Part shown: in pieces, positions 33,125 to 45,109 of the stretch
How positions within the stretch are numbered: the first letter of the stretch is position 1
How the letters are laid out: each line of letters begins with the position of its first letter
Assembly (NCBI GenBank): GCA_015039465.1
Contig: MU129984.1
Location: 18,073 to 79,790 of the forward strand
Direction: 5' to 3'
From: Phlegmacium glaucopus
Lineage: Eukaryota > Basidiomycota > Agaricomycetes > Agaricales > Cortinariaceae
Length of the DNA stretch: 61,718 nucleotides
Made by a program: the position numbers and the translations under genes
The notes under the pieces: generated by a model
Databases searched by the model: none
What the model saw: only the letters and a program-made list of their open reading frames with translations
What the model was told of the DNA's origin: nothing

Positions 33125-36100
33125 TCAATTTATGGTTTTCCTGATGTAGTTGTCGAAAGTGATGATCGTTTCTCTTCCTGTTGTCTTATCGCTGATCCAT
33201 TTTGTGTATTTCTGTGGTACGCCTTTCATTCTCATGTCATGCACTAGAACTGGGATCGACACATTGGGGAACGCTCCTTTGATGTCTAGGAACACAATCA
33301 CCACCTCCTCCTTCCTTCTCCATGCTTGTTTCGTGAAATCGACCAATGCATGTACTGAGTCCGTCGCTGTCCTTCCCTTTCTCCCTCCATACTGGCTTTT
33401 AGGCAACAAGTTTAGTCTTTCTGTGTGGTATTCCAGGTTCTCTTTGACGCATGCTGACAGTAGCTTTGCGAAGACATCTAGGAGCGCGATGGGTCTATAT
33501 GCATTCGGGATTGTATAATCTGTCTTTCCTGGTGATATGATTTAAATCTGCATAAGCATGGTTTTTGCAATTTTTATCTATTATTTCAGCATAAATATTA
33601 ATTAATGCACCAATAACTGGCTAATACAACTGATAATAGACAAGGGAATCAGAGTTGTTTACCCTACAACTGCTGATTAGACCTATTACTGTGTGACTTA
33701 AATGCATATAGTTAATAAGTGTGGTCAATTGCATATTGTTAATAAGTGTTGGTCAATAGACTACATGTCTGGATTAAAACCAATAAATCCATGAATATCC
33801 TTATAGACTTGGCACAGGAAAAGTTAAATAAACAATATTGGGTTAGCAAATGTTGTGGGGTGTGATTGTGGAGCAACAGAATATTATTAATAAATATTCA
33901 GGGGAAAGTTGGTGCCCTAGCAACAGTGGAAGCAGAATAACCAAGATAGTGGAACCATGTGATTGTGTGGGAATCATGATGATTAAGGATAGGGGGAGTG
34001 CTGAACAATCATAAAGATTGTTTCCAGGCACAATAGGCACAGTTCCCACCAAGAGGGGTGGAAACTACCTAAAATTAGGAACATGGGGCTAAAAATAGAA
34101 CAACCCCTATGTTTCCAGGAACAATGAGTGCACATGGTGCCAGAACCAAAGTAAGGGTACCAGGAACCAGTATATCTATTTTTGGACATTATCTATTTTT
34201 AAATATCTCAAATGTATAAAATACCTCCCAGGGTTTGTAAATAGTCAGAAAATTGGATTCTTTCTTTCCCCCCCTCATTTGCAACCTAGTACAGCTCACT
34301 GTCTTAGACATTGAGCAAGAACACTTGTCTTTGAGTAGTGGACTTGAAAATAAATCAGTTTCTCAGAGTTGTTTGACTTGTTGCAATAATTGTTGAATTG
34401 TTGTAAAAGTTGTTGTTGTGTTAAAGTCATAGCAGAAGCAAGAGGGCTTCTTGTGTATGCAATTGTGTTAAAGTCATAGCAGAAGTTTGAGTCTTCTTGT
34501 GTATGCAATTGTGTTGAAGTTGTAACAAAGTCTTGGACTTTTGTGTACACAAATTGTAAATCAATCAGAGAAGTCTTAGGAATTCTTCTACTGATTGTTG
34601 GTGCAAGCCATAAATTGCAAAACCACTTTACAAGTTTGATCATCCTTTAATTGATCCAAATTATTGTTGTTGTTGTGTGTGTTTAGTTGAAGTGAATTCA
34701 AAATATTGGAAAGGTTATACTTTCTAGAAAACCCAACTTGCATTATTAAAATTGTATAAAGTATTGATTGAGTGATTGTTTTGAGTAGAGATTTATAATC
34801 TTGAAAATACACCTTTTCTCAACAACCTCTGTGCAGTTACATCACCGGTTTCCTCAGAACTATTGTTCTATACTTCTTCCATCTCCCCGGATAGTGTTCC
34901 CTATCGAACGTAGCTCTGAATATGTGTCCTAAATGTGTTGCCAATAGGTCCGCGCAATGCGTCAGAACCGCATTCAAAATCCCGCTTAGGCCTGGTGCTT
35001 TGTATGGATTTAGCGTCTTTGCTACTCTCTCCACTTGGTCATCTGTGATGTCTTCGAACTTGAACGCTGGCTCTGGATATTGGTATTCGGGATCCACGCC
35101 ATGCTCTTCCACTGGTGGGTAGAAGAAGACTTCGTGTAATAGCTTGCTTTTTCCTTCATTATCCTGTATCTCCACCACGTTTCCTTCCCGGTTTGTCGTT
35201 TTGAGTGCTGGAACCCTCGTTTTGCTTCCATCTGAGGCTGGTGTTGACGTGAATCTATGACTGTCCCATATTGTCTTAGTTGATATCCCTTCGAGCCAAT
35301 TTTCCCAATGGTCTTGTTTCGCTTTGTTGATGGCCTCGCTGTAGTTGTTCCTCGCTGTCCTTGCTCCTTCGTGGCTAGAGTGTAGCGGGAACTCTCTGAA
35401 TCTTTTGGCAGTGACCATCATTTTCCTTGCGTGTTTCCTCATCCCGTCTAGCTCTTTCGTCCACCATCTTTTGGCATATGGCGATGGGTTACTCTTCGGT
35501 ACCACCTTCTCCATGACCTCTTTCACCACCCTTTCCAACTCTTCCACTTTTCCGTCTACGTCTTCCTTCCTCTCTATTACCCCAGGCTCCGCAAGCTCCC
35601 CCAATTTCTCCTTCAACTTCTCTCTGAACTCCCCCCAATCCGTTGCTCTGAAATTCCATGCTCTTTCTTTCGTCAATCGTTGTACTGCCAGGTTTATGCT
35701 GGTGATGATAGGAAAGTGGTCTGCCTGCGGGGGTGTATCCTCTTCTCTTACTTCACATATGTTTAGCCAGTCGGCTTCCCCTTCCGTAATAAAGACGTTA
35801 TCTGGTCTCGTACGTCCTCCTCTTGAATTGATTATTGTTGGAATATATGGTGGAAGTGCCAATTCCATGTCGTATTCCGCTAGGACATCAATTAGGACCT
35901 GTGCCTCATCTAGGTTCCGTCTGGTGAATAACCTCTCGTTTTTCGCATCCTCCCACCATGGACTATGTCTGTTGAAATCTCCCAACCATAGATCCCCTTC
36001 CCGTCTACCGTTCCTCTCTGCTCTATGAATTCTATCATCTCTCCTTTCTAAGTGCCTTCCTAACTCCTTTATTGTTTCTGAGTGCGTGCAGTCATTGTAT

Positions 36101-36450
36101 ATGTTGTAGATGTTGAGTATGCCCTGCTCTCCTTTTATTTGTATCGCCACTATGTCTAGTGAGTTGACTGGCACCTGCGTCCAGTTGTTCGTAGAGATCC
36201 TTGTATTGGCTAGCGTGAGTGCCCTTGGTTTGACCTCTGCATTTAACTTGTGCTTATATCCTGTTGGGTAGACCGCCGTCCATATCCCTGATGCCCTCGA
36301 GAATGCTTGAAAATTGATATGTGGTTCCTGTATGCATATTAAGTCATAATTGTTGCCTACGCTGTGTAGTGTCGCTAGCTGAACATTTAGCGATTTTCTT
36401 GTATTTTGTTGCCATATCTTCAGTATTCGGGGTTCAGGACCGTTCACCAT
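33125..36450 (-). pseudogene. LINE ORF2: endonuclease plus interrupted reverse transcriptase
   Basis: Starts at 36450 (MVNGPEPRILKIWQQN). The endonuclease-reverse transcriptase type EEP domain shows LICIQEPHINF (catalytic Glu), DLWLGDFNRHSPWW, GRTRPDNVF and QADHFPIIT. After a linker comes RWWTKELDGMRKHARKM and the RT entry (LNPYKAPGLSGILNAVL, WKKYRTIVLRKP). There the insertion 33533-34844 interrupts. The RT continues at about 33530 (DYTIPNAYRPIALLDVFAKL, PKSQYGGRKGRTATDSVHAL, VIVFLDIKGAFPNV with its first catalytic Asp) and ends at 33125, before the second RT Asp pair. Not functional. Confidence 0.88.
33533..34844 (+). mobile_element. 1.3-kb TG...CA insertion (probable solo LTR) in LINE RT
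   Basis: Starts TGATATGATT and ends GTTACATCA, between a 4-bp CTGG (33529-33532) and CCGG (34845-34848), a one-mismatch target duplication. It separates codons that are contiguous in LINE RT. AT-rich, without ORFs. GTATAAAATACCTCCC at about 34214 is a candidate promoter TATA box. Internal tandem repeats lie at about 33700-33760 and 34410-34560 (CAATTGTGTTAAAGTCATAG type). Confidence 0.65.
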
Positions 36451-38432
36451 GATTGGATATTGAAGGGGTTTTCTTCTGCTTCATCTTCTACTATTTCTCC
36501 TGTTTCTCTGAACGCTCTGTCCGTTGGCCAGAAATCTATCAGTTGGGATTGCCCCGGTTCCGCCTCTCCTCTCCCCGTCCTTTTCTTCTTTGTATTTGGC
36601 CTCGCTGTTCTACTTGCTTGGCTGGTTGTTGCCGGCTCCTCCTCTTCCTCCGTCACCGCATCTGCGCTTCTTTGTTTTCCTTTTCTCTGTCTGCTATCTC
36701 CTGTTGCGGTCCAGCTATCCATGCTTCCTACAATCTCTTCCATCACCCTCTTCTCCCTCAATCCTCTCCATCCATCGTCCATATGCCTCTCCTGCGCCTC
36801 CCATCTGTTTCCCCAGTTTCTCATCTTCCCGCTCAAGTCTTCTTGTTGGCTCTCTTCTCTTCCATTCGCTTCCTGTGTGTCTTCTTTCCTTTTCCAAGTC
36901 CACTCCTCTTCTGCTGGGAAATACATGTATTGACTCCCTGGGTCTCTTCCCTTCACCTTCCTCTTCTCTTCTGCATATCTGGGGCATGCTCTATCCCATG
37001 CTGCATGGTCCGCTTTTAGTTTCACCTTCGTACAATTGGCACACTGGAAATCCACTCTGGTTTTGTCGCATTGACCACTCTGGTGTTTTCCCGCGCAGTT
37101 GGGGCATACTTCGTGATCGACCTTGCACTTGGCTGCCATGTGTCCAAATTGCTGGCATTTGAAACACCTTCTCGGTTCCTCCTCTAGTTTTCTGGCTCTC
37201 ATTCTCTGCCCTTCCACTATTATTCCCCTCTGGATGATCTTGCTCGCCTCCGTCCTTCCTCTTATCGTCATGATGGCGTGCGCAAACCTTTGGCCCGCAT
37301 TCCAGTTCTTTGGTGCCCTGATCCACCTGGCCCTTTCGATAGTTCCTTCTGGGAGACCATTCTCTTCCGCTATCCTGCTTGTGGAATCTGCTAAGGAGTC
37401 CCTAAGGGTGACCGGTAGAAAGTCCACTATGACCTGGTAGACTGGTTCCTTTACTTTGGCTGAACCACCAAAGTGCTCTTCGAATGCTTTCTGTATCCCT
37501 TCGCTTCATAACCACATCGCCAATTCCTCTGTTTCCATCTCTAGAATCACTCCCCCGTTCTCCAGCACCTTAGCCGCTACCACCTTTGGTTCTCCTTCGT
37601 ACTCCCTTTCTGCACCTGTGGTTTCCGTCCTTGCTTTTTCTACTGCCATATTTGCCTTGACCACGATTTCTCTGGGTGTGAGTCCCTCTCCTGCTCCCTT
37701 CACTCCTTCTATACCGTCCACTAAGATTCTTCTTCTTTTCATCGACTCTTTTGCCTTATAATCCTGATGTATCTTCTCTGACGCTCTGTCTTTCTCTTTG
37801 TTCCATTCCTTTGCTAGTATCTGTGCATAACTTGGTATCGCCTTGGCGATTTTGTTTATTGTTGCCTGCGGTAACACTACGTCTCTCTCTTCCTCTTCCA
37901 TTTCCTCTGCCCAATTCCTGTTTCTCCATTCACCACCCCTCGCCTCTCCTTGTTTCCTTGCCTCTTCCACCACCTCTGTCGCTACCCTTTTCATTTCTGC
38001 AGTCGCTTCTTCCACCCATTCCCTAGCCGCCTTCTTAATTTCCCCCTCTACTCTTTCCATAGTGTCTTCCACATTAACTTGCTCCAGACATAACGCCACT
38101 GCCCGGATACCATCTACTAGCTGTTCCACGGTGTTCTTGTCGCCTGCCGCTAGCCACATAAGTGCCTGGGACATGGATGTTGACGAGATTCTTTCCCCTT
38201 CTATTAATAATTCTTCCTTGATCAACCACTTCCTTGCCGCGTTTGGGTTGCTGATGCTGTTCCTGGATTCTTTGAGCAAGGCTTCTGTTTTCTTGTTTTT
38301 TATGGTTGTATTGTTAGGATCGTTGCTAATCCCGCTCCTCGTGTTAGGCGCTCGGTTAATTGGCTGTTCCGTCTCGAGTGTTGAACTCCTGGTGGCCCTC
38401 TGTGCAGAGGGTTGCAATTTGTCTCGATACAT
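36444..38432 (-). pseudogene. LINE ORF1 (Gag-like, CCHC knuckles), one stop
   Basis: A long helical, Glu/Lys-rich N-terminal half (VEGEIKKAAREWVEEATAEM, coiled-coil-like) is followed by a nucleic-acid-binding part with CFKCQQFGHMAAKC, CPNCAGKHQSGQC and CANCTKVKLKADHAAWDRAC clusters and a basic tail. One TGA at about 37506 (context LAMWL, then SEGIQ) splits the frame; a CGA to TGA change would explain it. The stop at 36446-36444 overlaps the ORF2 start in the sequence ATGGTGA. In elements of this type ORF1 coats the RNA. Confidence 0.8.
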
Positions 38433-40639
38433 GAATCGTAGTCTTTCTCGAGTATTATGATGTTCACTTTTTAGTAAAGATTCTAGGAAGGTATGCTACT
38501 CTCGATGTATTGCCTGTCGCTGCCCTCGTCTTTTCCTGCTTGGAGCGTGGGAAAAAAGCGGCCAGTCGTGGTAATAGATCAAGGAGCGGTGGCAATTAGG
38601 CTTATAGGGAGTACTAAGTAGTAATGATGGAACTCGGTAACTCACAGTTGGGTCAAGGCTCAAGCAGGAGTTGTAAAGTTGGTATGCCAGTAAAGGAAAA
38701 AGTAGCTTCTACCCTTGTCTAGAACCCAAGTCACAGAGTATCGTCCTCGATGATGTCCGGTTGCATGAGATCACTTGCTCAGTGATGTCAATACACTTTG
38801 ACCCATAAGCGCATCCATGGCCAGGTAAATATTCAGCCTTTAAATACCAATAGGATGCTCAAAGATACTTTCAATTGGGATGCACCAAGGCGATCCAGGA
38901 CGTTGGTTGAAGTCAGTCAAGCAGTTTGGTGTGACAACCCCCAGTCTGTCAGTTCTTTGTCTTTGGACTCATTGCTCGACATCCACCAGCGCTCCAAGTC
39001 TGACAGCTTCTGCTTCGACGGTGAGTCGATGCAGGAAATTGATTCCCTAGATGTTTGCCAAATCCTACAAATTATATTGATCTGGACTACTGGATACCAG
39101 CTTTGACGACAAGTTGACAATCAAGTTGTCATCACGTAACCATCGGAGTCTGCCTATGGGAGACTAGTATTCAAGTGTAAAGTACTGAAAGTCTGTTGGT
39201 ATGGAAGGTATCTGGAAGCTCCCCAAAGTGGGTATATGCCGATGGATGAAGGGTATAATTTCGTATGCCAAGTAGATACATGAACAAATTCAAGTCAGAA
39301 GAAGGTGCGAGGCCCCTAAGTGTAATGTGGTGGTGAATCGGCTGCTGTAGTGCTGCATGACCATAACACGCAAAGCAGGGCTGGGCTGAGAAAGATAAAG
39401 GCCTTCAAAGAGGAAGATCCATCAAATAAGTGTAAGGAAATAAATGGCAAAGAAGTAAATTGAATTGACAGAAACATGGTGAAATTGATTCTGGAAAAGA
39501 CAAAGTGGTGCCACACGCACTTGATATTGAATAGGTAGGACAAGGGGTCAGGATGTGGTAGTGGTGATATAGATAAATCTTCCAATTCTGTCAGTAGGTG
39601 AACTGGAGATCCTTGTATCATAGAACAGTGTCAGCGGTAGCTATAATGTAAGTAATACCATTGCCAACAATGTCATAGCCCAAACTATTGTGAAACAGCT
39701 TCTGGAGTACACTGAGTCAGCTTTGAAAACTTTTGTGCCCTCTCAGAGTAAGAAGGCTCTCATTTTCCAAAGATAGCATGTATAGCAATAAGACCAATAT
39801 GTTCAGCAGGTTGACATCATTGGCGTCAAGAATAAGGGATCAGTCAGTTCAGACTTGACACATGAGTTGATGCACTCATCACGCGAGTGGGAAATTCAAT
39901 GTATGTGATATATGGACGGACAATCAGTATACTTGATGGTACAATATATGGAAGAGTGACATGATACTGGCATGTATCCAGGCCAGAAAAGGGTGATGCA
40001 GTAAGAAGACGAATTGATAGGTGGAGATCTAACAAATTCTATATACAGAGATGAGCGCCCCTTCTGTAAGGGCAAACTATTAACAGCCCCGACATGAGAT
40101 CCCCAGTGGTGATGTAAGACTCAAGGAATAACAACAGGTATGATCACATCTCAGCGACACACCACCTCCGAGATGAGCCATGAGAAACAAGAACAGGGCT
40201 TGGACAATAGAAGTAGGGACTGCAGTGACAAAGAGCGAGCTATAAGTCATAAGAATATACACTACTTCCCTAATGAGAGGATGGCTAGGGGATGTAGTTA
40301 TGGTAGAGATTCTTGGAGGCACGTCCAAGTATAGGGAAACACTAGGGTAAAGCAAGAGCTATAAGTTTGTTAGGACATCGATCATGGAGCAAATGTTGCT
40401 CCGGGGCAAGAACGACCACGAGTCATGAATCAGAGAGATATAATATAGGTTGTAGTAGAAGTTATTTGACACTTCCGGTGACAAGTCAATTGCCAGAGAT
40501 AACACGAGAGGTGTAATAAGGATATGGTGTGGGTTGTGGGCTGGCTGCCAACCCCAAGCAAGGGAAACAATGAGCTGTGAATCGTAGGGGTATACACCAC
40601 CCGCAAGATGAAGGCTGATAGGATAGGGAAGATCCACGA
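38433..40639. other. no gene recognised
   Basis: 38433-38560 is probably the 5' untranslated part of the LINE. 38560-40639 has only short frames and no family match that I can see. Confidence 0.45.
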
Positions 40640-41500
40640 CACGATATGGAGATGTGCGTCACCTATGGGATGGGAGAGCAACCCAAGATGTGGGTCGCAG
40701 AAGTATGTGCCATCGCTTGGCACATGAAGATAAATAATGAAATAAAGTAATAATGAAGAGAGGTGGAGATAATGACCGGGAAAGTAGTATGATGTATAGG
40801 CAACAGCCACCACAAATGAGTTGTAGGGGTGTGCACCACTCCGGAGACGATTGAGTCATCATGCTCAATACATGGAAGACAAAAAGTGGAGAGAACGACC
40901 ACTGCAGGTGGGTGTAGAAGTGTGCGCCACTCCCAGGACAGTCGAGTCATCGTGCCTGACACACAGAAAGTAACTGATAGAGAGAACGATCACTACAGGT
41001 GAATCGTAGAAGTGCGCGCCACTCCCAGGACGGTCAGTCATCGTGCCCGACACACGGAAAGCAACAGATAGGAGAACGACCACCGGAAGTGAGTCGTAGA
41101 AGTGCACACCACTCCCAGGACGGTCAGTCATCGTGCCCGACACACGGAAAGCAGCAGATAGAGAGAACGACCACCAGAAGTGAGTCGTAGAAGTGCGTGC
41201 CACTCCCAGGACGGTCGGTCATCGTGCTCAACACACAGGAAATGATAAGGGTACGCGCCACCCTTGAGACGGGCAAAGCACCTGAGGTGAATTGCGACAA
41301 GAGAACAACTTCCCGAAGGTGAGTCATAGAAGTACGCACCACTCCCAGGATGGTTGAATCATAGTGCTCGACACACAGAAACAAAAGGGTACGTGTTACC
41401 CTTGGGACGGGCAATACACCAGAGGTGAATTACATGAGAGAATGACCACCAAGAGGTGAGTCGTAGGAGTGCGTGCCACTCCCAAGACGGTCGAATAAAT
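40640..41500. repeat. tandem repeat, about 91-bp unit
   Basis: Units starting near 40907, 40999, 41089 and 41180 share GTGAGTCGTAGAAGTGCGCG, CACTCCCAGGACGGTC and CATCGTGCCCGACACACGGA. Longer, more diverged units continue to about 41500 and earlier ones begin near 40640. No coding role is seen. Confidence 0.8.
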
Positions 41501-43394
41501 GTGCGCATGCACAAACAAATGGACAACATTCCCAGAGTAATGCACACAGGTGCAAATACCCAAACTGCAACGAGCGCTAACAAGGTGAAGACGTCTCCAC
41601 ACACAAAATGCAAAGGAGATGTATAAGAGGACGCAAGGAAGCAGATGGGAAAGGCACGAAATTGCATGACTCACAATGTTTTCCGGTCTGATAGGGTCGA
41701 GAGCTTGCTGGAGTATGACGTCCTGGTAGTTGAGCCCCCGAGAGTCATCCTAAAGAGGAAGAGAGCACCAGCTCCCACCGTAATGCGCACACACAAATAC
41801 CCAAACCGGCCAAAGGTGCGAGCGAATGGAATTTGCACACGAAGCACAAGAGATCCAGCATACATTTTGGGCCGGATTCGACTTTCGAGAAGGTCCGGGT
41901 TTAATGGGAAGTGATGAATTATTGGACGACAGTAAATACAATAGCGGGTGTTATTGAACACCATCCGAAAGAGAGTCGAACCCATAGGCATGGAGCCCTC
42001 AACGAATCTGGACAAAGGCTTCAAAGACGACGGAGGTCATTGGTGTATCTCAAAACTTGAGCATGCAATCTAGATGGGCTGCATATTCATCTTCTTTCTG
42101 ACGTGAAGTGAATAAGTTGACTTAGCAGATAGATAAGGCTCTTGTTTAATAGAGTCATAGGACTGAGAAATGTTTGTTTCAAGTTCTCTTCAGCTGGGTT
42201 GAAGAACCGTGTGGATCTGACTATCACAAGCCGGAAGTATCCTAGTCCAGTGTGAATACGTGGCCAGCAGACATGAGAAGAGAGGTCCATCGAAAAAAGG
42301 ATTTCTCGTAGGTTGAATGAGAAATTGACGCGGCATGAAAGCCAGATCCTGCCACGGAAAGATGAGGAGAGCTTTCTCTCCTTGGCAACAGTTGCGCATA
42401 CTTATTTGTACATATGTAAAACTAGATACGTCGGCGGTCAGGATCTTGTTTTTTGCCGCTCACATTATCTTATCCTAAGATGAGCCTTTCAGGCTCATCA
42501 CGGACTGTGTGAGCGGCTATTTCCAGCATTGTGATTTCTGCGTGTTGAACCGTGTTCGGCTGGTAAATTTGTGGCTCTAATAGATTCTAATTGGCGTATC
42601 TTGGCTGGTGTCCAAACTGCTGGAACAAGACAAGGGCTTGGTAATGGGCTTGTTTCGTTACTGGGTGTTGATTCACTTGATAGTGATTTTTCCAAAGCTG
42701 ACAGATTATCTGGCGGCCATGGGTAAGCTGATTCCAGGTATGGAAGGTTACCAAAAAACTGGAAGTTGTTGTCTGTGTTAGTTTGGCTTATGTTGTTGAC
42801 TTCCGGAGATGTCTGTCTTTCCAGATTGTCTTTACACGGTTTTTGGTTTGTTTATAAGCTTGCACCTCCCTCGCGGTGGGCTCCAAGTTGTAAGTGTGTA
42901 AATGTTCCAGAGTTCGAAACAGATACTTTTGTGGTGAGGGTAAGTCGGAAAATCGATTTCCGAGGGTGTGAGCGCTTATGTCACGAGAAGTAATGTGTTT
43001 GATTTTTTAGAGAAATAAATGTAGTAAAGAGACTTGTCAAAAATCTCTTTTTGAGAATGGGTTTAATTCTGAAGCTAGCTGGTAGGATGGGACTTTTTCT
43101 ACTGCCTTTCTACAATAAAACTCTGCTACTTTTATACCTAAGATGAAGGAAATTTTAAAATAAAATTTACTAGTGTTATTGATCTTTAAAGAAGATTGTT
43201 TTTCTTTAATTAATTTTGAGAGCATGATAGCTCCTTTTTAGCTGTCTTCATTTTCATTTCCATCGCGCGAGCCCGTTGCTGCCCGTCTCCTGTTTCTTTT
43301 GCGTTACTTTTCCAAAAACGGGAAAAGTCACATGTGACTTGTTTCCAAAACAGGAAACACTGGCGAAATACGCTGTTGAACGCTTGCCGTTCCT
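41501..43394. other. no gene recognised; one hairpin
   Basis: Contains the inverted-repeat structure at 42455-42517 and short unassigned frames. A TGGGTTCGACTC-like string at about 41970 (minus) is not part of a foldable tRNA. Confidence 0.45.
42455..42517. repeat. nested inverted repeats around an 8-bp hairpin
   Basis: Outer arms GCCGCTCACA (42455-42464) and TGTGAGCGGC (42508-42517); inner stem GATGAGCC (42479-42486) and GGCTCATC (42492-42499) with loop TTTCA. The left arm, inner hairpin and spacing recur at 60317-60365 inside the tyrosine-recombinase element. Confidence 0.75.
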
Positions 43395-44790
43395 TACATT
43401 GCCTCAATCGTGAACGCGAATGGCATTGGTGGAAAATCAAGATAGGCCTGGGTCTTCATTCATTCTCTGCACTTCGGAACGTTCTTCAATTAGGTGCAAT
43501 CCTCAAATATCAATCACTTCCATATAGGAAGGATCATTTTAGATCATGATTGGCCTTGATGGTTTCTTTGTTGCACCTTCAACATCATGCGATTCCAAGT
43601 TTTTAACAAAAAGAGTGAGCTCTTCTGTTTAAATATCATGTTTAATATCTACTGTCATTAGTATCATCATGAGACATTTACAAAGGGATTGACCTTCTAT
43701 GAAACAGATACATATGTTCAGTTTCAAAGAACTCTTTCAATCTTTCACCCCCCTCATGTCATCAAGGTCCTCATCATGTTCTTCTCGGCTGGAATGATGC
43801 TTTTTGGTGATAAGTTTAAAGCAAAGGAGAAGTCATGTCGGAGTTACTCCGGAACGGAACCGGAACAGTAACCCGGAAAGGACGTTGGCCTCAGCGTATG
43901 TGCTGTGCCGCCCAGCTCCTAAGGTGTCCTGATTTCGGAACGGAAGAATAAAGTAACAAGTCGGAAGACCTCAGTGACTTAGAGGGAAAACAAGAGGAGG
44001 GGAACTAAGTTGATATTCGAACTAAGGGAAAACATACAAGTTCGAGTACTTTAAATATAAAGAGAATAGCAACCGAAATATAGAATATAAATATAAGTGC
44101 TGCGTTCTGCTCCCGGGAAAGGTCCTGCATTCTTGGGTGAATAATCCATGGCTGGTGTGCTGACTGATAGTGGGAAAGTGATGACAAAGGAATAGTTGTT
44201 ATGACGAAGGTGTGGTAAGGTGTTTGGAATATCGTCGGAAGAATCGGAATGATACGGAGATGTCTCGGAGTCGGGCGTAGGAGGAGTAGAGTCGGAAACA
44301 AGGGAGAGTACTGGAACGGAGTACGGACTACCGGAAACGACTCCAACGGAGTCGGACCGGAGTAACGTGTGACGGAATGTGACGGAATGTAACATTTGGC
44401 CTCACCTTGTTCATTCTATCCATTATCCTCCAGGCTAGGATTCAGTCCTAAGAAAAATCAATTACTCAGTGTTGGCCTGTTGCGACTGGTTTTTTTGGTC
44501 AGCGCTTTTCAAATGGTGATACATCTCAAGGTTTATTTCTCCGCTCATTCCTGTAGTGACTATCGTATCCGGATTCTGGTCGGACCGCTACAAAGTAAGA
44601 GGTATTCCAGCAGCCCTTATTTCCATGCTCGCCATTGCTCATTACGCTTCTGTGCTTGATCTAGATATTCCCTTCCTGATGTCATGTGTTAAGTAGGTGG
44701 CGAAAACAAATAACCTCATACGGGGTGCTGTACCTTGATGGTTCCAGGTGTATACGCATCAATCCCAGTCCTTTCTGCTTGTCCTAACTA
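43395..44790 (+). pseudogene. Dal5-like permease fragment (copy D) carrying a solo LTR
   Basis: Matches the middle of the permease genes: CAATCGTGAACGCGAATGGC (NGIG region) at about 43402, the intron and following exon, the MDRPSMK-like exon at about 43685-43807, and after the LTR the GLAL..., FSPKKNQLLSVG and SDRY regions, ending near 44790 within the YGALYLMVPGVYAS exon. It has several stops and frameshifts and no 5' or 3' end. Confidence 0.82.
43808..44394 (+). mobile_element. solo LTR, 587 bp, in permease copy D
   Basis: Starts TGATAAG and ends GAATGTAACA, flanked by TTTGG on both sides (43803-43807 and 44395-44399). Removing it restores the permease sequence across the site. Same family as 20079-20658. 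A TGTGACGGAA unit is doubled near its end. Confidence 0.85.
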
Positions 44791-45109
44791 CCACAAATCT
44801 CATTTATCATGCTTCTTGTTCTCTTGTAATACCACTACCGCCACAATACATTTGTTATTTCATCTTCCCCTACAAGATGTAGGCGTTTAGCCTTCGGTAA
44901 CACTATAATAATGTTCATCTGGCAAAAGTATTCAAGCAAATTCAACTGAAAATTCACTATCATTCATTCTGTAAATCACAATTACAAGCAAAGATATCCA
45001 GCAGTATTCCATAATCCATTATGAGCTCTTCTCCACTGCCCACATAAATCTTTTTTCTGTTTTTGGTTTTTCACATAGAGAGGTGTGATGATTTGATTTG
45101 ATCATTGGG
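44791..45109. other. intergenic, no gene seen
   Basis: Short spacer between the permease fragment and the 3' end of the GTPase gene. Confidence 0.5.

Larger units (their letters stand above)
33125..38432 (-). mobile_element. Tad/I-like LINE: ORF1, endonuclease, RT first half
   Basis: Minus-strand non-LTR retrotransposon: ORF1 (36444-38432), then ORF2 (36450 down to 33125) with an APE-type endonuclease and the start of RT. The RT reading ends at 33125 where GTGCAAAA-rich sequence begins, and the RNase H and tail turn up on the same strand at 23494-24123. I infer one LINE split by the Plavaka-type element. A separate insertion (33533-34844) cuts the RT. Confidence 0.82.

Noticed and set aside
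33533..34844. Terminal inverted repeat DNA transposon (GGTGAT...ATCACC)
   Set aside because: The 6-bp inverted ends overlap the flanking repeat; a TG...CA LTR with a 4-bp imperfect duplication and a promoter-like TATA explains the ends better, though not with certainty.
35345..38460. Long plus-strand frames opposite the LINE
   Set aside because: They are antisense shadows of ORF1 and ORF2; their Ser/Leu-rich translations come from the complementary Glu/Lys-rich coding strand.
39300..40870. Minus-strand frames rich in Ser, Leu and His
   Set aside because: Low-complexity translations of a repeat-rich purine strand, with no family features or consistent exon structure.
41930..42020. Possible tRNA on the minus strand (TGGGTTCGACTC string)
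   Set aside because: The T-arm stem does not pair and no acceptor or anticodon stem can be formed.
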